Below the pieces are notes generated by a model. It saw only the letters and a program-made list of their open reading frames with translations, was not told the DNA's origin and did no database searches. The position numbers and the translations under genes were made by a program. From assembly GCA_018715065.1 (NCBI GenBank), contig DVMJ01000111.1:1-8412 (forward strand): a stretch of DNA of 8,412 nt, in the 5' to 3' direction. Below are positions 5,817 through 8,412 of the stretch, piece by piece; position 1 is the first letter of the stretch, and each line of letters starts with the position of its first letter. Source of the DNA: Fimiplasma intestinipullorum (lineage in GTDB: Bacteria; Bacillota_I; Bacilli_A; Erysipelotrichales; Coprobacillaceae).

Positions 5817-5850
5817 AAACAGAAAAGGCTATCATGAAACATGATAACCT
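5817..5850 (-). terminator. Terminator of the minus-strand peptide transcript
   Basis: On the minus strand AGGTTATCATG (5850..5840) pairs with CATGATAGCCT (5836..5826) around a TTT loop, then TTTTCTGTTT. The one non-Watson-Crick position is a U-G pair in minus-strand RNA but an A-C mismatch in plus-strand RNA. This shows that the hairpin works on the minus strand. Confidence 0.75.
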
Positions 5851-5880
5851 GATACACAAAATTTTGATTATCTACTGTTC

Positions 5881-5909
5881 TTGAACCCTATCAATTGAGA
5901 TGATAGAAT
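5881..5909 (+). promoter_or_regulatory. Promoter of the plus-strand antisense RNA
   Basis: -35 TTGAAC (5881..5886), a 17-base spacer and TAGAAT (5904..5909) preceded by TGA, an extended -10. Start expected near 5916. It sits over the 3' end of the minus-strand 23-codon ORF and points against it. Confidence 0.7.
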
Positions 5910-5962
5910 AACAGGGTAGTAAACAATACGATGAACGTGATTGTACGAGAATCAAGCTTCAT
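5891..5962 (-). CDS. Candidate type I toxin-like hydrophobic peptide (23 aa)
   Basis: A 23-codon ORF whose product has a short polar N-terminus (MKLDSRT), one hydrophobic segment ITFIVLFTTLLFY (about residues 8-20) and a short polar tail. This is the usual build of membrane-acting type I toxins, although I do not recognise the family. It has no Shine-Dalgarno site of its own. Its ATG overlaps the end of a 16-codon ORF that does have one, so reinitiation or coupling is plausible. The transcript (about 6014 to 5818) has an extended -10 promoter and a terminator, and its 5' half is covered by an antisense unit (5916-6010). An in-ORF hairpin (5923-5944: ACAAT-ACG / CGT-ATTGT type, with one bulge) could add control. 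It may instead be an untranslated part of a small RNA. Confidence 0.5.
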   Translation of the reverse strand: MKLDSRTITFIVLFTTLLFYHLN

Positions 5963-6002
5963 TTTTACAATAGCTGTTTGGTATGCCAATACCGAACGGC
6001 AT
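5952..6002 (-). CDS. Leader ORF (16 codons) overlapping the peptide start
   Basis: ATG at 6002, 8 bases after AGGA (6014..6011), reading MPFGIGIPNSYCKNEA and stopping at 5954..5952. The stop lies 9 bases inside the 23-codon peptide ORF, which starts at 5962 in another frame without its own ribosome binding site. The arrangement recalls the mok-hok coupling of hok/sok modules, where a leader with a good site drives toxin translation and the antisense RNA blocks the leader. The first codons also form the competing hairpins at 5981-6002, so this ORF may be accidental. Confidence 0.35.
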   Translation of the reverse strand: MPFGIGIPNSYCKNEA

Positions 6003-6007
6003 TTTTT
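5983..6007 (+). terminator. Terminator of the antisense RNA
   Basis: ATGCC (5983..5987) pairs with GGCAT (5998..6002), followed by TTTTTT ATTT (6002..6011). The stem is short (5 bp) with a 10-base loop. The same bases on the minus strand form alternative hairpins in the 5' leader of the peptide transcript (AATGCC/GGTATT and GGTAT/ATACC). Confidence 0.6.
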
Positions 6008-6020
6008 ATTTCCTACACAT

Positions 6021-6049
6021 ATTCTAACACCTATTTGAAATGTTGTCAT
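6021..6049 (-). promoter_or_regulatory. Promoter of the minus-strand peptide transcript
   Basis: On the minus strand ATGACA (6049..6044), a 17-base spacer and TAGAAT (6026..6021) preceded by TGT, an extended -10. Start near 6014, so the ribosome binding site AGGA would be at the very 5' end of the RNA. Confidence 0.75.
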
Positions 6050-6081
6050 CAGAGAATTAAATTTTGTTTTTTAAAAACATC

Positions 6082-6110
6082 TAGACTAAAAAGATATGTC
6101 GTGCTATATT
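6082..6110 (+). promoter_or_regulatory. Possible promoter of the 6160 gene
   Basis: TAGACT (6082..6087), a 17-base spacer and TATATT (6105..6110), start near 6117. It diverges from the promoter at 6021-6049. A TTGACA at 6112..6117 has no matching -10. Confidence 0.45.
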
Positions 6111-6141
6111 TTTGACATGTGATAGGTTAAGATATCCATTT

Positions 6142-6149
6142 GAGAGGAG
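6142..6149 (+). promoter_or_regulatory. Ribosome binding site deciding the start of the 6160 gene
   Basis: GAGAGGAG, 10 bases before ATG 6160. An in-frame ATG at 6112 would put this site inside the coding sequence and has no site of its own. Confidence 0.75.
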
Positions 6150-6159
6150 AGAAAATAAA

Positions 6160-6651
6160 ATGAAGAGTGAGGTTTATGATATTACTAATAAGATGACGCG
6201 TATTTCTTTTGACGATACGTTAGAGGTCAAACGTAGATGGAAAGGATTAGGATTTTATTATTATGGTATAAATTTTGGAGAACAGGAGTTAACACTAGCG
6301 TCGCATGGAAAATCAAAACAAGTAAAGACCGTTCCATATAATGATATTGTTAATATCGCTTTTGATGTGGCAAAACAACGCGCTGGTGGTGAAGGCCAGG
6401 GAATGTCTGGCGCACCTTGGAGTACTTCATTAGAAATGAAAATTGTATTAAATAATGGGGAAAAGTATGGATTCTATCAGTACGAAGTTGTGGAAACGAT
6501 ACTACAGTTAGAACATGTTTTAGCAACAAAAAATGTTTCTATTAGTGATTCTCAAAATCTTTTTGATGCAGCACGTGCAGGAAAAAAAGATTTACAAACT
6601 CTTATTAATACACAAATAGAACATCCTGGTATCAATATTCCTAAAAAGTAA
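6160..6651 (+). CDS. Unrecognised 163-aa cytosolic protein
   Basis: I do not recognise this family. The protein is soluble, without signal peptide or membrane segment. The first 125 residues look mostly beta-stranded: SFDDTLEVKRRWKGLGFYYYGINF (about 16-39), ELTLASHGKSKQVKTVPYNDIVNIAFDV (about 43-70) and SLEMKIVLNNGEKYGFYQYE (about 90-109). A helix (VVETILQLEHVLATK) closes this part, as in PH-like folds. A glycine-rich loop (75-85: AGGEGQGMSGA) sits in the middle. The C-terminus (132-163) has an ankyrin-like helix start, LFDAARAGKKDLQTLI. Base composition is clearly AT-richer than gltX or the ATP-grasp gene, which suggests transferred DNA. It lies between the candidate toxin-antitoxin unit and an IS110 copy. 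Expression is plausible from its good ribosome binding site. Confidence 0.7.
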   Translation: MKSEVYDITNKMTRISFDDTLEVKRRWKGLGFYYYGINFGEQELTLASHGKSKQVKTVPYNDIVNIAFDVAKQRAGGEGQGMSGAPWSTSLEMKIVLNNGEKYGFYQYEVVETILQLEHVLATKNVSISDSQNLFDAARAGKKDLQTLINTQIEHPGINIPKK

Positions 6652-6689
6652 TATTGATTGATATGCACTTTTTCAATAATAAATTATAA

Positions 6690-6887
6690 ATGTACGTAGA
6701 GCTTTTGAACGAAAAAGAACTTTATTATAGAGTCTCAGGAGACTTTTATAATAATGGATCTATGTCCATATCTTCCGGTGGTTCAATAGGCGTTGGTGAA
6801 TTTGCTTCGTTATCTTTCCAAGTGACTAATAGCAGTAGTCACTATGCGTATTGCTTTTACGCTGATACTTCAAGGATTGTAATCTGA
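6690..6887 (+). CDS. Doubtful 65-aa ORF, possibly a remnant
   Basis: The frame reads 65 residues rich in Ser, Gly and Tyr (YYRVSGDFYNNGSMSISSGGSIGVG and similar), with beta-sandwich character, a cysteine at about 55 and no membrane segment. A stop codon sits directly before the ATG, and no Shine-Dalgarno site precedes it (only AATAATAAATTATAA). It is therefore either weakly translated behind the 163-aa gene (38-base gap, same strand) or the surviving end of a longer gene decayed around the IS110 insertion. The product would probably be structural rather than enzymatic. I recognise no family. Codon use is AT-rich like its upstream neighbour. Confidence 0.35.
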   Translation: MYVELLNEKELYYRVSGDFYNNGSMSISSGGSIGVGEFASLSFQVTNSSSHYAYCFYADTSRIVI

Positions 6888-6921
6888 ATAAAAAATAGAA
6901 ATGGAAATCAATGTTTAAATC

Positions 6922-6948
6922 AAAAAAGCGCATAATGCCCCTTTCCCC
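6922..6948 (-). terminator. Possible terminator at the 3' side of the IS110 transposase
   Basis: On the minus strand AAAG-GG-GCA / TTA / TGC-G-CTTT with an internal loop, followed by further T (six T at 6927..6922). The stem is weak, and the element's right end may fall in the same stretch. Confidence 0.35.
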
Positions 6949-6958
6949 AAATGGAAGG

Positions 6959-8249
6959 CTATTCTATCTGGGATGAGTTGTCAGATTCCTTGATGATAAT
7001 GCTTAAGATTTCTTCATCGCTCAAACCAGTTCGGCTGAGCTGATTGAAGGCATTTCTTAGATTATTTTTGATATAGTTGATACGTTGCTCTTTTGTTGTT
7101 TCGACATCTGCCATATCGGATGGATTGAATACTTCACCTGTCTTGAGTATATGGTAGATGGCGACAAGCATCTTTCTGGCAATCGCTATGATGGCACGCT
7201 TCTTGCCACTTCGTTTGGAAATTCTGTAAACTTTTCTGCATAGTAACTGCAGCTCTTATCTTTAACAGCGGCGTGTGCAACCTGTACAAGACATGTCTTG
7301 AGATAGATGCCAGCCTTTGAAATCTTGACAGATTTCTTCTTTCCGGCAGATTCATTGCGTCCGGGAGCTAGTCCAGCCCATGCGGCTAGCTTACGAGCAC
7401 TTGACCATTGGGACACATCGATGCCAAGTTCGGAAATAATGATGATAGCAGATTTTCTGCTGATACCAGGAATTGTCATCAGAAGCTGAATATCGTCTTC
7501 ATAGGCTAGAACCATCATGTCAATGTGATGCTGAACTTCATCAAGAAGGGAATCGACATATTCCATATGCTTTTGAACGATTTTAATTCTTTCTTTTTGG
7601 AAGTGATTCAAATCAGTGCCTTCAACAGCAGAGAGGATATCTTCTGTAGAAGCTTTGCATCTTCCATGAATTTTGGAAAGAACATCTTCACTTGTATAGG
7701 GTTCATCTGATAAAATAGTATTGACAATAGCAGAAGCGGATTTACCAAAGACATCAGTGAAAACAAGATCAAGTTTACAGTTTCCAGTAGTTAAAGCGTT
7801 CTGGAAACGATTCTTCTCAGAAGAACGGATATTGACCAGTTTAAAATGATAGCGGGTAAATTCCCTGAGGATACGAATATCCTTTTCAGGGATATAGCTT
7901 GATCTGACGATACCAAATTTGAAGAGATCGGCAATCCATTTGGCATCCTTATTGTCATCCTTCTCACCTTTGATAGCCTTGCCCCATTTAGGATTGGCAA
8001 CAACGACATTGGGAATATAACCTTCCGATGCATTGTATACAGGGATATAGTACTTGCAGTGGATTCCATGCATACATTTTGACAGTTGTTTTCGATAAGC
8101 CATTCTCTAAATTGAATCAGCTGGTTATTGAAGGTTGAAAATCTTTTTTTAATGTACCTGGGCTTGATGGATTCAGAGATGCAGATCATCGCAACAATGA
8201 AAGATTTGTGCACATCAACACCACAGGCTCTAGGGTAAACAATTTCCAT
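6959..8249 (-). pseudogene. IS110-family transposase, disrupted by two single-base deletions
   Basis: The product would be about 430 aa if repaired. The start at 8249 has AAAGGAGC (8265..8258) 8 bases before it. The RuvC-like DEDD half shows GVDVHKS (Asp12), CMEST (Glu62) and DDNKDAKWIADL (Asp99, Asp102). The C-terminal Transposase_20 part shows LMTIPGISRKSAIIIISELG and AAWAGLAPGRNESAGKKKS, the latter with the candidate catalytic serine. Frame 1 runs to about 8058. One G is missing in ACTG(G)CAAG near 8057, after which the second frame continues CMEST-GKYYIPVYN. One T is missing near 7228-7230 (TTT(T)ACAGAATT), after which the third frame continues FYRISKRSGKKRAIIAIARKMLVAIYHILK to the stop at 6959. 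The 1291 bases plus 2 give exactly 431 codons. Probably inactive, unless the deletions are sequencing errors. Confidence 0.88.
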
Positions 8250-8256
8250 AAATAAA

Positions 8257-8285
8257 AGCTCCTTTCAGATGATAGAGAAGGAGCT
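8257..8285 (-). promoter_or_regulatory. Hairpin hiding the transposase ribosome binding site
   Basis: On the minus strand AGCTCCTT (8285..8278) pairs with AAGGAGCT (8264..8257), followed by TTTATTT. The 3' arm contains the Shine-Dalgarno AAGGAGC. The hairpin would block translation of transcripts entering from outside and could also act as a weak terminator, for example for a bridge RNA. Confidence 0.6.
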
Positions 8286-8293
8286 CAATGACT

Positions 8294-8382
8294 GGCTGAA
8301 CAACACTAAAAGATCAACTCAAGTCAATGATTAATCTACAGACTAGAATGTCGATACTCATGTGTGTTTGAAAAGTTCAGCC
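8294..8382 (-). ncRNA. Candidate IS110 bridge RNA region
   Basis: On the minus strand GGCTGAAC (8382..8375) pairs with GTTCAGCC (8301..8294). Inside it AACAC (8368..8364) pairs with GTGTT (8306..8302), and GATTAA (8336..8331) pairs with TTGATC (8317..8312, one wobble). These nested stems enclose unpaired loops of the size seen in bridge RNAs, in the expected place between the element end and the transposase. The RNA's own ends are not defined, and target- and donor-binding loops cannot be assigned without the element boundaries. Confidence 0.45.
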
Positions 8383-8412
8383 ATACACTGGTTTGCACAC
8401 TGTTTTGAACCG

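Larger units (their letters stand above)
5916..6010 (+). ncRNA. Candidate antisense RNA (type I antitoxin), about 95 nt
   Basis: A predicted RNA from the promoter at 5881-5909 to the terminator at 5983-6007. It is fully complementary to the first half of the minus-strand transcript, including the leader ORF, its ribosome binding site region up to about 6010, and the peptide start codon. It has no plausible ORF of its own. It contains a hairpin at 5923..5944 (8 bp, one bulged G, loop ATGAA) that mirrors one in the sense RNA, which could serve as a kissing site. The position resembles antitoxin RNAs that cover the translation start. Predicted from sequence signals only. Confidence 0.55.
6922..8412 (-). 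mobile_element. IS110-family insertion sequence, right boundary of window inside its upstream end
   Basis: The element consists of a broken DEDD transposase gene (6959-8249), a short downstream end (about 6890-6958) and an upstream noncoding end of at least 163 bases (8250-8412). IS110 elements lack clear terminal inverted repeats, so the edges cannot be fixed by eye. The left coordinate is a guess at the terminator-like T run, and the other end is cut by the window. The long noncoding stretch on the 5' side of the transposase is typical of the IS110 group, where the bridge RNA is encoded, rather than the IS1111 group. Confidence 0.8.

Noticed and set aside
5826..5850. Reading the hairpin at 5826-5850 as a plus-strand terminator
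   Set aside because: On the plus strand it has a C-A mismatch and is followed by GATACACAAAA, not T. On the minus strand it is fully paired with a wobble and is followed by a T run.
6112..6159. ATG at 6112 as start of the 163-aa protein
   Set aside because: The good ribosome binding site GAGAGGAG is at 6142-6149, inside that extension, and the added residues look like untranslated leader.
6652..6689. Stem AATATTGA / TCAATAAT after the 163-aa gene as a terminator
   Set aside because: Weak, large loop and no T run after it.
7225..8060. Programmed frameshifting in the transposase
   Set aside because: Neither site shows a slippery heptamer with a downstream structure, and IS110 transposases are normally encoded in one frame.
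7186..8103. Treating the 305-aa frame starting at 8103 as an intact transposase
   Set aside because: It lacks the first catalytic Asp (in another frame, 7791-8249) and the C-terminal tail (6959-7200). It is the middle piece of a frameshifted gene.
1..8412. CRISPR arrays and tandem repeat arrays
   Set aside because: No regularly spaced direct repeats of 20 or more bases were seen on reading through the window.

Overview
The window looks like chromosomal DNA from a gut-type Bacillota, most likely of the Erysipelotrichia or a near relative. The reasons are strong Shine-Dalgarno sites, canonical sigma-A promoters (TTGACA-17-TATGAT and extended -10 forms), intrinsic terminators with U runs, and the protein families present. 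This placement is inference; no marker here settles it.

Left part (1-1860): a minus-strand tRNA cluster, tRNA-Asn(GTT) followed by the start of tRNA-Glu(TTC) cut by the window edge. It diverges from gltX, the glutamyl-tRNA synthetase that should charge that tRNA-Glu. Middle left (1860-3860, minus strand): a GyrI-like effector-binding protein, then a compact queuosine-precursor salvage operon. That operon has a TTGACA/TATGAT promoter, a preQ1-I type riboswitch with terminator and antiterminator hairpins, an ECF S component (QrtT-like) and an overlapping small radical SAM protein (QueL-like). Together these should import queuine and convert it to preQ1 for tRNA modification, shut off when preQ1 is plentiful. 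Middle right (3900-5690, plus strand): an R2K-clade ATP-grasp protein, a polytopic membrane protein with a terminator-like hairpin directly in front of its ribosome binding site, and tRNA-His(GTG).

Right part (5690-8412): AT-rich accessory DNA beginning after tRNA-His. The 5820-6050 stretch carries two overlapping, convergent transcription units, each with an extended -10 promoter and a terminator. The longer one (minus) encodes a 23-residue one-pass hydrophobic peptide preceded by an overlapping 16-codon leader ORF. The shorter one (plus) is antisense to its 5' half. This is the layout of a type I toxin-antitoxin module and is the best candidate here for something undescribed. Next come an unrecognised 163-aa protein, a doubtful 65-aa ORF, and an IS110-family element (minus strand). 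The IS110 transposase is broken by two single-base deletions. Its upstream noncoding end folds like a bridge RNA region and has a hairpin hiding the transposase ribosome binding site.
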